NCBI RefSeq assembly: GCF_024584805.1
Contig: NZ_CP075715.1
Coordinates: forward strand, 7,163,526-7,227,525
DNA: 64,000 nucleotides
Direction: 5' to 3'
DNA from: Streptomyces sp. FIT100
GTDB taxonomy: Bacteria > Actinomycetota > Actinomycetes > Streptomycetales > Streptomycetaceae
In this document: piece after piece, positions 31,600-39,892 of the stretch
Layout of the letters: each line of letters opens with the position of its first letter
Numbering within the stretch: position 1 is the first letter of the stretch
Made by a program: the position numbers and the translations under genes
Notes under the pieces: generated by a model
What the model was told of the DNA's origin: nothing
What the model saw: only the letters and a program-made list of their open reading frames with translations
Databases searched by the model: none

Positions 31600-32481
31600 A
31601 TGACCCCACTGAAGCTCGGCGCCGTCATCATCACCATGGGCAACCGCCCGGACGATCTGCGTGCGCTCCTCGACTCGGTCGCCAAGCAGGAGGGCGACCC
31701 CATCGAGGTCGTCGTCGTCGGCAACGGTGCACAGGTGACCGACGTCCCCCACGGGGTACGGACCGTGGACCTGCCGGAGAACCTCGGCATCCCCGGTGGG
31801 CGCAACGCCGGGATCGAGGCCTTCGGTCCCTCCGGCACCGACGTCGACGTGCTGCTGTTCCTCGACGACGACGGACTGCTGCCGAACAACAACACCGGCG
31901 AACTGGTGCGTCAGGCTTTCGGCGATGACCCCGGCCTCGGCATCGTCAGCTTCCGCATCGCCGACCCGGAGACCGGTGCGACCCAGCGCCGCCATGTCCC
32001 GCGGCTGCGCGCCTCCGACCCGATGCGCTCCTCCAGGGTGACGACCTTCCTCGGCGGCGCCAACGCCGTCCGTACGAAGGTCATCGCCCAGGTCGGCGGA
32101 CTCCCGGACGAGTTCTTCTACGCCCATGAGGAGACGGACTTCGCCTGGCGCGCCGTCGACGCGGGCTGGATGATCGACTACCGCTCCGACATGGTGCTGT
32201 TCCACCCGACGACCCCGCCGTCCCGGCACGCCGTCTACCACCGCATGGTGGCCCGCAACCGCGTGTGGCTGGCCCGTCGCAATCTGCCCGCGCCCCTGGT
32301 GCCGGTCTACCTCGCGGTGTGGATCGCCCTCACCCTGCTGAGGCGGCCCACGATCGCGGCGCTGCGCGCCTGGTTCGGCGGGTTCAAGGAGGGCTGGACG
32401 ACGCCGTGCGGGCCCCGCCGCCCCATGAAGTGGCGTACCGTGTGGCGACTGACGCGACTGGGCCGACCACCTGTCGTCTGA
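31600..32481 (+). CDS. family 2 glycosyltransferase
   Basis: A 293-residue GT-A glycosyltransferase. The nucleotide-sugar-binding N-terminus (GAVIITMGNRPDDL), the metal-binding LFLDDDG at 88-92 and the acceptor-side EETDFAWRA near residue 178 follow the rhamnosyl/galactosyl GT2 pattern. A hydrophobic segment near residues 235-250 may associate it with the membrane. It begins four bases after the preceding stop, so it belongs to the same operon. It probably decorates or extends the phosphoalcohol made by the upstream genes; the galE-like gene may supply its donor. Confidence 0.87.
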   Translation: MTPLKLGAVIITMGNRPDDLRALLDSVAKQEGDPIEVVVVGNGAQVTDVPHGVRTVDLPENLGIPGGRNAGIEAFGPSGTDVDVLLFLDDDGLLPNNNTGELVRQAFGDDPGLGIVSFRIADPETGATQRRHVPRLRASDPMRSSRVTTFLGGANAVRTKVIAQVGGLPDEFFYAHEETDFAWRAVDAGWMIDYRSDMVLFHPTTPPSRHAVYHRMVARNRVWLARRNLPAPLVPVYLAVWIALTLLRRPTIAALRAWFGGFKEGWTTPCGPRRPMKWRTVWRLTRLGRPPVV

Positions 32482-32576
32482 CGGGCCGGGATCTGAGAGC
32501 ATCGGGCGTACTTCCGGGACCTGGCCGCCACCTGAGGCCCGTATGCCGCGCATCTTGAACACGAAAGTTTCAACTT

Positions 32577-33506
32577 GTGAGTGACACAACCCACGACGGC
32601 GCGATCGCCATGAGCGCTCGGCCGTCTCCCGACGACGGTCTGACGCCGGCGGAGCTCGCCGCGAAGTACGGCCTGTCGGTGAGCGGTGCCCGCCCCGGGC
32701 TGGTCGAATACGTCAGGCAGCTCTGGGGCCGCCGGCACTTCATCCTGGCGTTCTCCCAGGCGAAGCTCACGGCGCAGTACAGCCAGGCCAAGCTGGGGCA
32801 GCTGTGGCAGGTGGCGACGCCGCTGCTGAACGCTCTCGTGTACTACCTGATCTTCGGTCTCATCCTCAACGCCGATCGTGGGATGTCGAAGGAGGTCTAC
32901 GTCCCGTTCCTGGTCACGGGTGTGTTCGTGTTCACGTTCACGCAGTCGTCGGTCATGGCCGGTGTCCGGTCGATCGCCGGCAACCTGGGACTGGTGCGGG
33001 CCCTGCACTTCCCGCGTGCCTCGCTGCCCATCTCGTTTGCGCTGCAGCAGCTCCAGCAGCTGCTGTTCTCGATGATCGTGCTCGTGCTCATCGTGCTCGC
33101 GTTCGGCAGCTTCCCGTCGCTGAGCTGGCTGCTGGCGCTGCCGGCGCTCGCGCTGCAGTTCGTCTTCAACGTCGGCCTCGCGCTGGTCATGGCCCGGCTG
33201 GGCAGCAAGACCCCCGACCTCGCCCAGCTGATGCCGTTCATCATGCGTACCTGGATGTACGGCTCCGGCGTGATGTTCTCGATCAAGGTGATGCTCGAGG
33301 ACAAGCCGGCCTGGATCGCCGAGGTCCTCATGTACAACCCCGCGGCGGTCTACATGGACCTCATCCGCTTCGCCCTGATCGACGGGTACGACTCGTCGAA
33401 CCTGCCCTCGCACGTGTGGCTCGCGGGCCTGCTGTGGGCCGTGCTCGCCGGTGTCGCCGGGTTCGTGTACTTCTGGAAGGCGGAGGAGCGCTATGGCCGT
33501 GGCTGA
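32577..33506 (+). CDS. ABC-2 type polysaccharide/teichoic-acid-like export permease
   Basis: A 309-residue permease with six predicted membrane helices of the ABC-2/TagG type, which export teichoic acids, O-antigens and lipid-linked polymers. The amphipathic N-terminus (VRQLWGRRHFILAFSQAKLTAQYSQ) and the PAAVYMDLIRFALIDG C-terminal loop match that group. The GTG start at 32577 has only a weak ribosome site; ATG at 32610 is an alternative. The ATPase gene begins inside its last codons. It sits 95 bp after the glycosyltransferase gene. Confidence 0.87.
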   Translation: MSDTTHDGAIAMSARPSPDDGLTPAELAAKYGLSVSGARPGLVEYVRQLWGRRHFILAFSQAKLTAQYSQAKLGQLWQVATPLLNALVYYLIFGLILNADRGMSKEVYVPFLVTGVFVFTFTQSSVMAGVRSIAGNLGLVRALHFPRASLPISFALQQLQQLLFSMIVLVLIVLAFGSFPSLSWLLALPALALQFVFNVGLALVMARLGSKTPDLAQLMPFIMRTWMYGSGVMFSIKVMLEDKPAWIAEVLMYNPAAVYMDLIRFALIDGYDSSNLPSHVWLAGLLWAVLAGVAGFVYFWKAEERYGRG

Positions 33507-34308
33507 CCTGCACAAGGAGCCGCACCAGGACCCGAGCGGCGCCCGGATCCCCACCGTGATCGCCGACGACGTCCACATCGTCTACCGGGTCAACGGCGGC
33601 GGCGGCCGGGGCCGGGGCAGCGCGACCGCGGCGCTGAGCCGGATCGTGCGCCGCGACCGGGGCGAGTCCCGGGGGGTCCGCAAGGTCCATGCCGTGCGCG
33701 GGGTGACCTTCACCGCCTACCGCGGCGAGGCCATCGGCCTCATCGGCACCAACGGCTCCGGCAAGTCCACCCTGCTGCGGGCCATCGCCGGGCTGCTGCC
33801 GACCGAGAGCGGCAAGGTCTACACGGACGGCCAGCCGTCGCTCCTCGGTGTCAACGCCGCGCTGATGGGTGATCTGACCGGCGAGCGGAACGTGATACTC
33901 GGCGGTCTCGCCATGGGCATGTCGCGCGAGGAGATCCGCGAGCGCTACCAGAGCATCGTCGACTTCTCCGGGATCAACGAGAAGGGCGACTTCATCACGC
34001 TCCCCATGCGGACCTACTCCTCCGGCATGGGAGCCCGGCTCCGTTTCGCGATCGCCGCCGCCAAGAACCACGACGTGCTGATGATCGACGAGGCGCTGGC
34101 CACGGGTGACCGGAAGTTCCAGATCCGCTCCGAGCAGCGCATCCGCGAGCTGCGCAAGGAGGCCGGCACGGTCTTCCTGGTCAGCCACAGCAACAAGTCG
34201 ATCAGGGACACCTGTGACCGCGTCCTGTGGCTGGAGAAGGGCGAGCTCCTGATGGACGGCCCGACCGACGAGGTCATCAAGGCGTACGAGAAGGAGACCG
34301 GGAAGTAG
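33493..34308 (+). CDS. TagH-like ABC transporter ATPase for polymer export
   Basis: A 271-residue ATPase. Walker A is GTNGSGKST (near residue 94), the signature region reads YSSGMGARLRFAIAAA and Walker B VLMIDEALATGD, the form typical of O-antigen/teichoic-acid exporters. An N-terminal Gly/Arg-rich loop (GGGGRGRGS) lies before the first strand, as in many actinobacterial TagH proteins. ATG at 33493 has GGAGG upstream and overlaps the permease gene by 14 bp, so the two form one transporter. Last gene of the operon; a strong terminator follows. Confidence 0.9.
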   Translation: MAVADLHKEPHQDPSGARIPTVIADDVHIVYRVNGGGGRGRGSATAALSRIVRRDRGESRGVRKVHAVRGVTFTAYRGEAIGLIGTNGSGKSTLLRAIAGLLPTESGKVYTDGQPSLLGVNAALMGDLTGERNVILGGLAMGMSREEIRERYQSIVDFSGINEKGDFITLPMRTYSSGMGARLRFAIAAAKNHDVLMIDEALATGDRKFQIRSEQRIRELRKEAGTVFLVSHSNKSIRDTCDRVLWLEKGELLMDGPTDEVIKAYEKETGK

Positions 34309-34332
34309 TCTCCGCTACCCGTCGCACGGAAG

Positions 34333-34362
34333 GGCCCCCGCCGGATCGCGCCGGCGGGGGCC
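34333..34362 (+). terminator. intrinsic terminator after the ABC exporter genes
   Basis: Perfect 12-bp stem GGCCCCCGCCGG/CCGGCGGGGGCC with loop ATCGCG, 25 bp past the ATPase stop, followed by TT and then further GGTGGGGGCCTT repeats. Confidence 0.85.
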
Positions 34363-34519
34363 TTCGCCGGTGGGGGCCTTCGGCGGTGGGGGCCTTGCCG
34401 GCAGGGGCCGCCGTGGCCCCTTCCCGTATGCGCGGCGTCAAGTGCGCGTCAACCGCTCGTCAATTCACGGCGAAAGCATCGCACTTGTAATGCCCGCAAC
34501 ACCCAGGCGCGGGTCGGCG

Positions 34520-34531
34520 CGTTGTACAACG
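34520..34531. promoter_or_regulatory. palindrome upstream of the hopanoid operon
   Basis: CGTTGTACAACG is a perfect 12-bp palindrome about 180 bp before the leader ORF, in the only long gap before the operon. Possible operator. Confidence 0.35.
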
Positions 34532-34702
34532 TAAGCTGTACCGGTGCCGATTCGCGGCAAGTGGGGCGATACCCCCTGACTTTCCCGCCCGCCGGGGCGG
34601 TCCGGGGCAGCCGAGCGGCGGGCCCCGACTCCGGAATGTCCGGCGGCGTGTCCGAAATAGTGTGTATTGGGTCGGCAGTGTAGAACGGGAGATGTGACGG
34701 CA

Positions 34703-34765
34703 ATGACGGAAAATCTCCAGCTCCGCGTGTGCAGCGCCGTCCCCGCGCCGGGCAGCCCGAGGTGA
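34703..34765 (+). CDS. possible 20-residue leader peptide of the hopanoid operon
   Basis: ATG at 34703 opens a 20-codon frame (MTENLQLRVC...) that ends in TGA at 34763-34765, overlapping the GTG start of hpnC as GTGA. A purine-rich stretch (GGGAGATG) lies upstream. The overlap geometry is that of coupled translation, so translation of hpnC may depend on passage through this ORF. No family; too short to judge by composition. Confidence 0.4.
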   Translation: MTENLQLRVCSAVPAPGSPR

Positions 34766-35766
34766 CGGGTACCCGGCAGGTGCGCCCCGACGCCTCCACG
34801 CGCACCACACTCGACAAGGCCGCGGACGAGAACTTCCCCGTGGCCCCCTTCTTCCTGCCGCGAGCCTGGCGCGACGACCTGATGGCCGTCTACGGCTATG
34901 CCCGCCTCGTCGACGACATCGGCGACGGCGACCTGGCCCCGGGCGGCGCCGACGCCCGCCACCTCGGCCTCGCCCCCGAGCAGGCGGACGACCGGCTCGC
35001 GATGCTGGACGCGTTCGAGGACGATCTGGGGCGGGTCTTCGCGACCGACCCCGGCACTGACCTCGGCGCCGACCCCCGCGCCGACTTTGACTCCGCCCCC
35101 GGTGCCGGTCCCGGCGTCGACGCCCGGCGGGACGGCGACGGCCCGCGCCATCCGCTGCTGCGTGCCCTGGTGCCCACCGTGCACCGCTGCTCGCTGACGC
35201 CCGGGCCGTTCCTCGCGCTGATCGCGGCCAACCGCCAGGACCAGTTCACCGGCCGCTACGAGACGTACGACGAGCTCGCCGCGTACTGCGAGCTCTCCGC
35301 CAACCCCGTGGGCCGGCTCGTCCTGGGGATCACCGGCACCACCAGCCCCGAGCGCGTCCGCCTCTCCGACGCGATCTGCACCGCGCTCCAGATCGTCGAG
35401 CACCTCCAGGACATCCCGGAGGACCTCGCCCGCGACCGGATCTACCTTCCGGCAGAGGACATGAAACGGTTCGGCGTCACCGAAGCCGATCTGGCGGAGC
35501 CGGAAGGGGGCGCGCCGGTGCGCGACCTGGTTGCGTTCGAGGCCGAACGCGCCCGGCTGCTGTTGGATGAAGGCACCCCCCTGGTGGGTAGCGTCCACGG
35601 CAGGCTGCGACTGCTGCTCGCCGGATTCGTGGCCGGAGGCCGCGCCGCGCTCGACGCCATCGCGGCAGCCGGACACGACGTGCTCCCCGGTCCGCCCGGA
35701 CCCACCACGCGGGGACTGATCCGTGAACTGGGAGCCGTCTTGCGCAGAGCCGGCAGAGAGGGGTGA
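34762..35766 (+). CDS. hpnC: presqualene/squalene synthase HpnC
   Basis: A 334-residue trans-isoprenyl diphosphate synthase (squalene/phytoene synthase family) of the hopanoid pathway. In the HpnC-HpnD-HpnE route HpnC converts presqualene diphosphate to hydroxysqualene. The first Asp-rich site is LVDDIGDG near residue 55 and the second is QDIPEDLARDR near 220. Residues ~90-130 hold an insertion rich in Asp, Gly and Ala that is not typical of the family. The GTG overlaps the leader ORF stop, and its own stop overlaps hpnD as GTGA. First enzyme gene of the operon. Confidence 0.9.
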   Translation: MTGTRQVRPDASTRTTLDKAADENFPVAPFFLPRAWRDDLMAVYGYARLVDDIGDGDLAPGGADARHLGLAPEQADDRLAMLDAFEDDLGRVFATDPGTDLGADPRADFDSAPGAGPGVDARRDGDGPRHPLLRALVPTVHRCSLTPGPFLALIAANRQDQFTGRYETYDELAAYCELSANPVGRLVLGITGTTSPERVRLSDAICTALQIVEHLQDIPEDLARDRIYLPAEDMKRFGVTEADLAEPEGGAPVRDLVAFEAERARLLLDEGTPLVGSVHGRLRLLLAGFVAGGRAALDAIAAAGHDVLPGPPGPTTRGLIRELGAVLRRAGREG

Positions 35767-36713
35767 GCCGGAGCATGGAGGGACAGCCACTCATGTCCGC
35801 ACCGGTGCGGGCCGCGTACAGCTACTGCGAGGCCGTGACGGGACAGCAGGCGCGCAACTTCGCCTACGGCATCCGGCTGCTGCCCGCGGACAAGCGGCAG
35901 GCCATGTCGGCGCTGTACGCCTTCTCGCGGCGCGTCGACGACATCGGCGACGGCAGCCTCGACCGGGCCGCCAAGCGGGACCGGCTCGAAGGCACCCGCG
36001 AGCTGCTCGGCAGGATCCGCGACGATGCGATCGACGACGATGACACGGACCCCGTCGCGGTCGCCCTCGCCGACGCGTCGCGCCGCTTCCCGATCCCGCT
36101 GGACGGGCTCGACGAACTCATCGACGGCGTCCTCATGGACGTCCACGGCGAGACGTACGAGACCTGGGACGACCTGAAGGTCTACTGCCGGTGTGTCGCG
36201 GGCGCCATCGGGCGCCTCTCGCTCGGCGTGTTCGGCACCCTGCCCGGCGCGCAGGGCGCCGACCGCGCCGCCGAGTACGCCGACACGCTGGGCCTCGCCC
36301 TCCAGCTCACCAACATCCTCCGCGACGTCCGCGAGGACGCGGCCGGCGGCCGCACCTACCTGCCCGCCGACGACCTGGCCAAGTTCGGCTGCTCGGCGGG
36401 ATTCCACCGCGCGGGCCCCCCGGCCGGCGCCGACTTCACCGGCCTCGTCCACTTCGAAGTCCGCCGCGCCCGCGGCCTGTTCGCGGAGGGCTACCGGCTG
36501 CTGCCCATGCTGGACCGCCGCAGCGGCGCCTGCGTCGCGGCCATGGCCGGCATCTACCGGCGCCTCCTCGACCGCATCGAACGCGACCCCGAGGCGGTGC
36601 TGCGCGGCCGCGTCTCGCTCCCGGGCCGTGAGAAGGCGTACGTCGCCGTCCGCGGCCTCTCCGGCCTCGACGCCCGCCATGTCTCCCGCCACTCCGTCAG
36701 GAGGCACGCCTGA
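35763..36713 (+). CDS. hpnD: presqualene diphosphate synthase HpnD
   Basis: A 316-residue squalene/phytoene-synthase-family enzyme that condenses two farnesyl diphosphates to presqualene diphosphate. Both Asp-rich motifs are intact: RRVDDIGDG near residue 57 and ILRDVREDA near residue 194, with the SRRVDD and YxADDLAKFG family context. The GTG at 35763 overlaps the hpnC stop; an ATG at 35775 is possible but badly spaced from a ribosome site. Membrane-associated catalysis is expected. The stop forms TGATG with the next ORF. Confidence 0.92.
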   Translation: MSRSMEGQPLMSAPVRAAYSYCEAVTGQQARNFAYGIRLLPADKRQAMSALYAFSRRVDDIGDGSLDRAAKRDRLEGTRELLGRIRDDAIDDDDTDPVAVALADASRRFPIPLDGLDELIDGVLMDVHGETYETWDDLKVYCRCVAGAIGRLSLGVFGTLPGAQGADRAAEYADTLGLALQLTNILRDVREDAAGGRTYLPADDLAKFGCSAGFHRAGPPAGADFTGLVHFEVRRARGLFAEGYRLLPMLDRRSGACVAAMAGIYRRLLDRIERDPEAVLRGRVSLPGREKAYVAVRGLSGLDARHVSRHSVRRHA

Positions 36714-37162
36714 TGCCACCCCTGACGTCGCCTCGGCCCCCGTCCCCGCCGCGCGCCGGCGGGGACGAGCCACAGCCGGCAGCCGGCGCGCCGACGACCC
36801 GGCGGGGCGCCACTGCCGCTCGCCGGACTCCTGGACGCCCGTTCCCCGCGCACGCGACGCGGCTGGTTCCCGTGGCCCGGGTGTCGCGTGGTGCTGCCTC
36901 GTTCGTCTCCGGTGCGGCCTGGCCGGTTCGCGCGGTCCGGGTGTCGCGTGGTGCTGCCCCGTTCCTCTCCGGAGCGGCCTGGCCGGTTCGTACGGTCCGG
37001 GTGTCGAGCGGTGCCGCCCCCTTCCCCTTCGGCGCGGCCTGGCCGGTTCGCGCCGGCGCCGCGAGGGCGAACGCCTGTGCTGTGCCTCGCACCGGAGGCG
37101 CAACCCTCCGCGACGGTGGCGCGTCCCTGTGGGCGACGGTGGCCCGAGGGGAGGGCTCATGA
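36713..37162 (+). CDS. repeat-rich ORF within the hopanoid operon, C-terminus DUF6380-like
   Basis: A 149-codon ORF linked to its neighbours on both sides: its ATG shares bases with the hpnD stop (TGATG) behind a perfect AGGAGG eight bases upstream, and its TGA overlaps the hpnE ATG (ATGA). The middle consists of three ~20-residue repeats (R-V-S-R-G-A-A-P-F-x-S-G-A-A-W-P-V) encoded by a ~60-bp DNA repeat. The last ~24 residues (GGATLRDGGASLWATVARGEG) resemble a short Streptomyces family I recall as DUF6380. Function unknown. The clean coupling argues that it is translated even if its length grew by repeat expansion. Confidence 0.55.
   Translation: MPPLTSPRPPSPPRAGGDEPQPAAGAPTTRRGATAARRTPGRPFPAHATRLVPVARVSRGAASFVSGAAWPVRAVRVSRGAAPFLSGAAWPVRTVRVSSGAAPFPFGAAWPVRAGAARANACAVPRTGGATLRDGGASLWATVARGEGS
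36870..37050 (+). repeat. ~60-bp tandem repeat, three copies
   Basis: Successive copies of a unit beginning near CCGGGTGTCG(C/A)GTGGTGC and ending GCGGCCTGGCCGGTTCG, diverging slightly from copy to copy. The period is a multiple of three, so the reading frame of the ORF at 36713 is preserved. Confidence 0.85.
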
Positions 37163-38598
37163 CGCGTGACGGCACGACGTCGCGGCAGCACGCCGTGGTC
37201 GTCGGCGGAGGGCTCGCCGGGGTCACCACCGCGCTCCGGCTCGCCGACGCCGGGGTGCGGGTCACCCTCGTCGAGAACCGGCCCCGCCTCGGCGGGCTCG
37301 CGTTCTCCTTCCGGCGCGGCGAGCTCACCGTCGACAACGGGCAGCACGTGTATCTGCGCTGCTGCACCGCCTACCGCTGGTTCCTCGACCGCGTCGACGG
37401 CGCCCACCTGGCACCGGTCCAGCCTCGCCTCGACGTGCCCGTCATCGACGCCGCCCACCCCGGCGGGCCCCGGCTCGGCAGGCTGCGGCGCGCCGGGCTG
37501 CCCGTACCCCTCCACCTCGCGGCGAGCCTCGCCACGTACCCGCACCTGTCGTTCGCCGAGCGCGCGGCTGTCGGGCGGGCCGCGCTCGCGCTCAAGCGGC
37601 TCGACCCCGCCGACCCCGCCCTCGACGGCGTCGACTTCGCGTCCTGGCTCGGCCGCCACGGGCAGACACGGCGCGCCGTCGAAGCCCTCTGGGACCTCGT
37701 CGGGGTCGCCACCCTCAACGCCACCGCGCCCCACGCCTCCCTGGGCCTGGCCGCCATGGTGTTCAAGACCGGACTGCTCTCCGAGCCCGGCGCGGCCGAC
37801 ATCGGCTGGGCCCGGGTGCCGCTCGGCGACCTGCACGACACGCTCGCCCGCAAGGCCCTCGACTCCGCCGGGGTCCGCACCGAGCTGCGCGCCCGTGTCA
37901 GCGCCGTCGCCCGCACCCCCGACGGCCGCTGGAACGTCACGGCAGGCGCCGAGCGGCTCGACGCGGACGCCGTCGTCCTCGCCGTGCCGCAGCGCGAGAC
38001 CCACGCCCTGCTGCCCGACGGTGCGCTCGACGACCCCGACCGGCTCCTCGACATCGGCACCGCGCCGATCCTCAACATCCACGTGGTCTACGACCGCCAG
38101 GTGCTGCACCGGCCCTTCTTCGCCGCGCTCGGCACGCCCGTGCAGTGGGTCTTCGACCGCACCCACGCCTCCGGCCTGTTGAGCGGCGGGCCCGAGGGGC
38201 CCTCCGGCAAGGGCGGTGGTGGGCGACGGGTCGCAGGGCAGTACCTGGCCCTGTCCCAGTCGGCCGCCGAAGACGAGATCGACACGCCCGTCGCCGTCCT
38301 GCGCGAGCGCTACCTCCCCGAGCTGGAACGCCTGCTGCCCGCGGCACGCCACGCGGAGGTACGGGACTTCTTCGTCACCCGGGAGCGCACCGCGACGTTC
38401 GCCCCCACCCCCGGCGTCGGCAGGCTCAGGCCCGCCGCCCGCACCCGTGCCCCCGGCCTGTACCTGGCCGGATCGTGGACCGCCACCGGCTGGCCCGCGA
38501 CCATGGAGGGCGCGGTGCGCAGCGGCTTCAGCGCCGCCGCCGCCGCGCTCACCGCCCTCGGCCGCCCCCATGAACATCCGCTCCAGGAGGCGGCATGA
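37159..38598 (+). CDS. hpnE: hydroxysqualene dehydroxylase HpnE
   Basis: A 479-residue FAD-dependent amine-oxidase-fold enzyme that reduces hydroxysqualene to squalene in the HpnCDE route. The FAD motif VVVGGGLAGVTTALRLADAG begins near residue 13, followed by GGLAFSFRRGELTVDNGQHVYL, the squalene/phytoene-desaturase-like substrate entry, and the C-terminal YLAGSWTATGWPATMEGAVRSG flavin-binding segment. A Gly/Lys-rich loop (GGPEGPSGKGGGGRR) interrupts the fold near residue 355. ATG at 37159 has GGAGG upstream; the long open frame before it is a shadow of hpnD. Stop overlaps the next start. Confidence 0.93.
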   Translation: MTRDGTTSRQHAVVVGGGLAGVTTALRLADAGVRVTLVENRPRLGGLAFSFRRGELTVDNGQHVYLRCCTAYRWFLDRVDGAHLAPVQPRLDVPVIDAAHPGGPRLGRLRRAGLPVPLHLAASLATYPHLSFAERAAVGRAALALKRLDPADPALDGVDFASWLGRHGQTRRAVEALWDLVGVATLNATAPHASLGLAAMVFKTGLLSEPGAADIGWARVPLGDLHDTLARKALDSAGVRTELRARVSAVARTPDGRWNVTAGAERLDADAVVLAVPQRETHALLPDGALDDPDRLLDIGTAPILNIHVVYDRQVLHRPFFAALGTPVQWVFDRTHASGLLSGGPEGPSGKGGGGRRVAGQYLALSQSAAEDEIDTPVAVLRERYLPELERLLPAARHAEVRDFFVTRERTATFAPTPGVGRLRPAARTRAPGLYLAGSWTATGWPATMEGAVRSGFSAAAAALTALGRPHEHPLQEAA

Positions 38599-39725
38599 GT
38601 CGTACTACGTCCGGAACCAGAGGAGAGAACGTGCCGACTGCCCCCTCGGCGAACCCGGCTGTCGACACCGCGGACGTCACCGCGCTGCTCGAACGCGGGC
38701 GGACCCTGTCCACCCCGGTGCTGCGCGCCGCCGTGGACCGTCTCGCGCCGCCCATGGACACGGTCGCCGCCTACCACTTCGGCTGGATCGACGCCCAGGG
38801 CCGTCCCGCGGACGGTGACGGCGGCAAGGCCGTGCGCCCGGCGCTGGCGCTGCTCTCCGCCGAGGCCGCCGGCGCCGCCCCCGAGGTCGGTATCCCCGGC
38901 GCCGTCGCCGTCGAGCTGGTGCACAACTTCTCGCTGCTCCACGACGACCTGATGGACGGTGACGAGCAGCGCCGCCACCGCGACACCGTCTGGAAGGTGC
39001 ACGGCCCCGCCCAGGCCATCCTCGTCGGCGACGCGCTCTTCGCGCTGGCCAACGAGATCCTGCTGGAGCTGGGCACGGTCGAGGCCGGGCGGGCGACACG
39101 CCGGCTCACCACCGCGACCCGCAAGCTGATCGACGGCCAGGCGCAGGACATCTCCTTCGAGCACCGCGAGCGGGTCACCGTCGAGGAGTGCCTGGAGATG
39201 GAGGGCAACAAGACGGGCGCGCTGCTCGCCTGCGCCGTCTCCATCGGCGCAGTCCTCGGCGGCGCCGACGACCGCACCGCCGACACCCTGGAGGCGTACG
39301 GCTACCACCTCGGCCTCGCCTTCCAGGCCGTGGACGACCTGCTCGGCATCTGGGGCGACCCCGAGGCGACCGGCAAGCAGACGTGGAGCGATCTGCGCCA
39401 GCGCAAGAAGTCCCTGCCGGTCGTCGCCGCGCTCGCCGCCGGCGGCCCCGCGTCGGAGCGGCTCGGCGAACTGCTCGCCGCCGACGCCAAGGCGGACCCC
39501 GATGAGCGGCCTCCGGCCGCGGGGGACGTCGACAGCTTCTCCGAGGCCGAGTTCGCCACCAGGGCCGCCCTCATCGAGGAGGCGGGCGGCCGTGAGTGGA
39601 CCTCCCAGGAGGCCCGCAGACAGCACGCGATCGCGGTCGAGGCGCTCGACCGGGTCGACATGCCCGAGCAGGTGCGCGCGCAGCTCGTCGCGCTCGCCGA
39701 CTTCGTCGTCGTACGCAAGCGGTGA
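38595..39725 (+). CDS. polyprenyl diphosphate synthase (probably farnesyl diphosphate synthase of the hopanoid operon)
   Basis: A 376-residue head-to-tail prenyltransferase. The first Asp-rich motif is LLHDDLMDGDEQRR near residue 115 and the second QAVDDLLGIWGD near 245; GKAVRPAL and the KTGAL segments complete the active site. Within the operon its expected product is farnesyl diphosphate for HpnD. The residues just before the first motif (VHNFS) have no clear bulky chain-length stop that I can interpret, so product length is inferred from context. ATGA overlap with hpnE; 167 bp then separate it from shc. Confidence 0.9.
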   Translation: MSRTTSGTRGENVPTAPSANPAVDTADVTALLERGRTLSTPVLRAAVDRLAPPMDTVAAYHFGWIDAQGRPADGDGGKAVRPALALLSAEAAGAAPEVGIPGAVAVELVHNFSLLHDDLMDGDEQRRHRDTVWKVHGPAQAILVGDALFALANEILLELGTVEAGRATRRLTTATRKLIDGQAQDISFEHRERVTVEECLEMEGNKTGALLACAVSIGAVLGGADDRTADTLEAYGYHLGLAFQAVDDLLGIWGDPEATGKQTWSDLRQRKKSLPVVAALAAGGPASERLGELLAADAKADPDERPPAAGDVDSFSEAEFATRAALIEEAGGREWTSQEARRQHAIAVEALDRVDMPEQVRAQLVALADFVVVRKR

Positions 39726-39782
39726 GCACCGGAGTCGGCCGCGCGACGGAGATGATCACGATCAATCGCATATGAGTGCTTT

Positions 39783-39801
39783 CTGGGGGATAGCCCCCCA
39801 G
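39783..39801 (+). promoter_or_regulatory. hairpin in the gap before shc
   Basis: CTGGGGG and CCCCCAG pair around ATAGC, in the only long gap (39726-39892) inside the hopanoid operon. It may lower transcription into shc or protect an RNA end; an internal promoter is also possible. Confidence 0.4.
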
Positions 39802-39892
39802 ACCCCCAGGCAGTCGCCGGCCGGTGCCACTCCCGGCACCGGCCGACGGCAGACCCGCAGCAGCAGAGATCCGACTGCACGAAGGGGAAGCC

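Larger units (their letters stand above)
34309..34761. other. terminator and hopanoid operon control region
   Basis: 453 bp containing the terminator at 34333-34362 with two degenerate repeats of its right arm, the palindrome CGTTGTACAACG at 34520-34531, and a 20-codon leader ORF overlapping hpnC. The hopanoid promoter is presumably between 34500 and 34700; I cannot place it. Confidence 0.6.

Noticed and set aside
36193..37158. Upstream extension of the hpnE frame to 36193, giving an 801-residue protein
   Set aside because: The extension is the out-of-frame shadow of hpnD and of the repeat ORF; the FAD motif begins just after the ATG at 37159, which has its own ribosome site.
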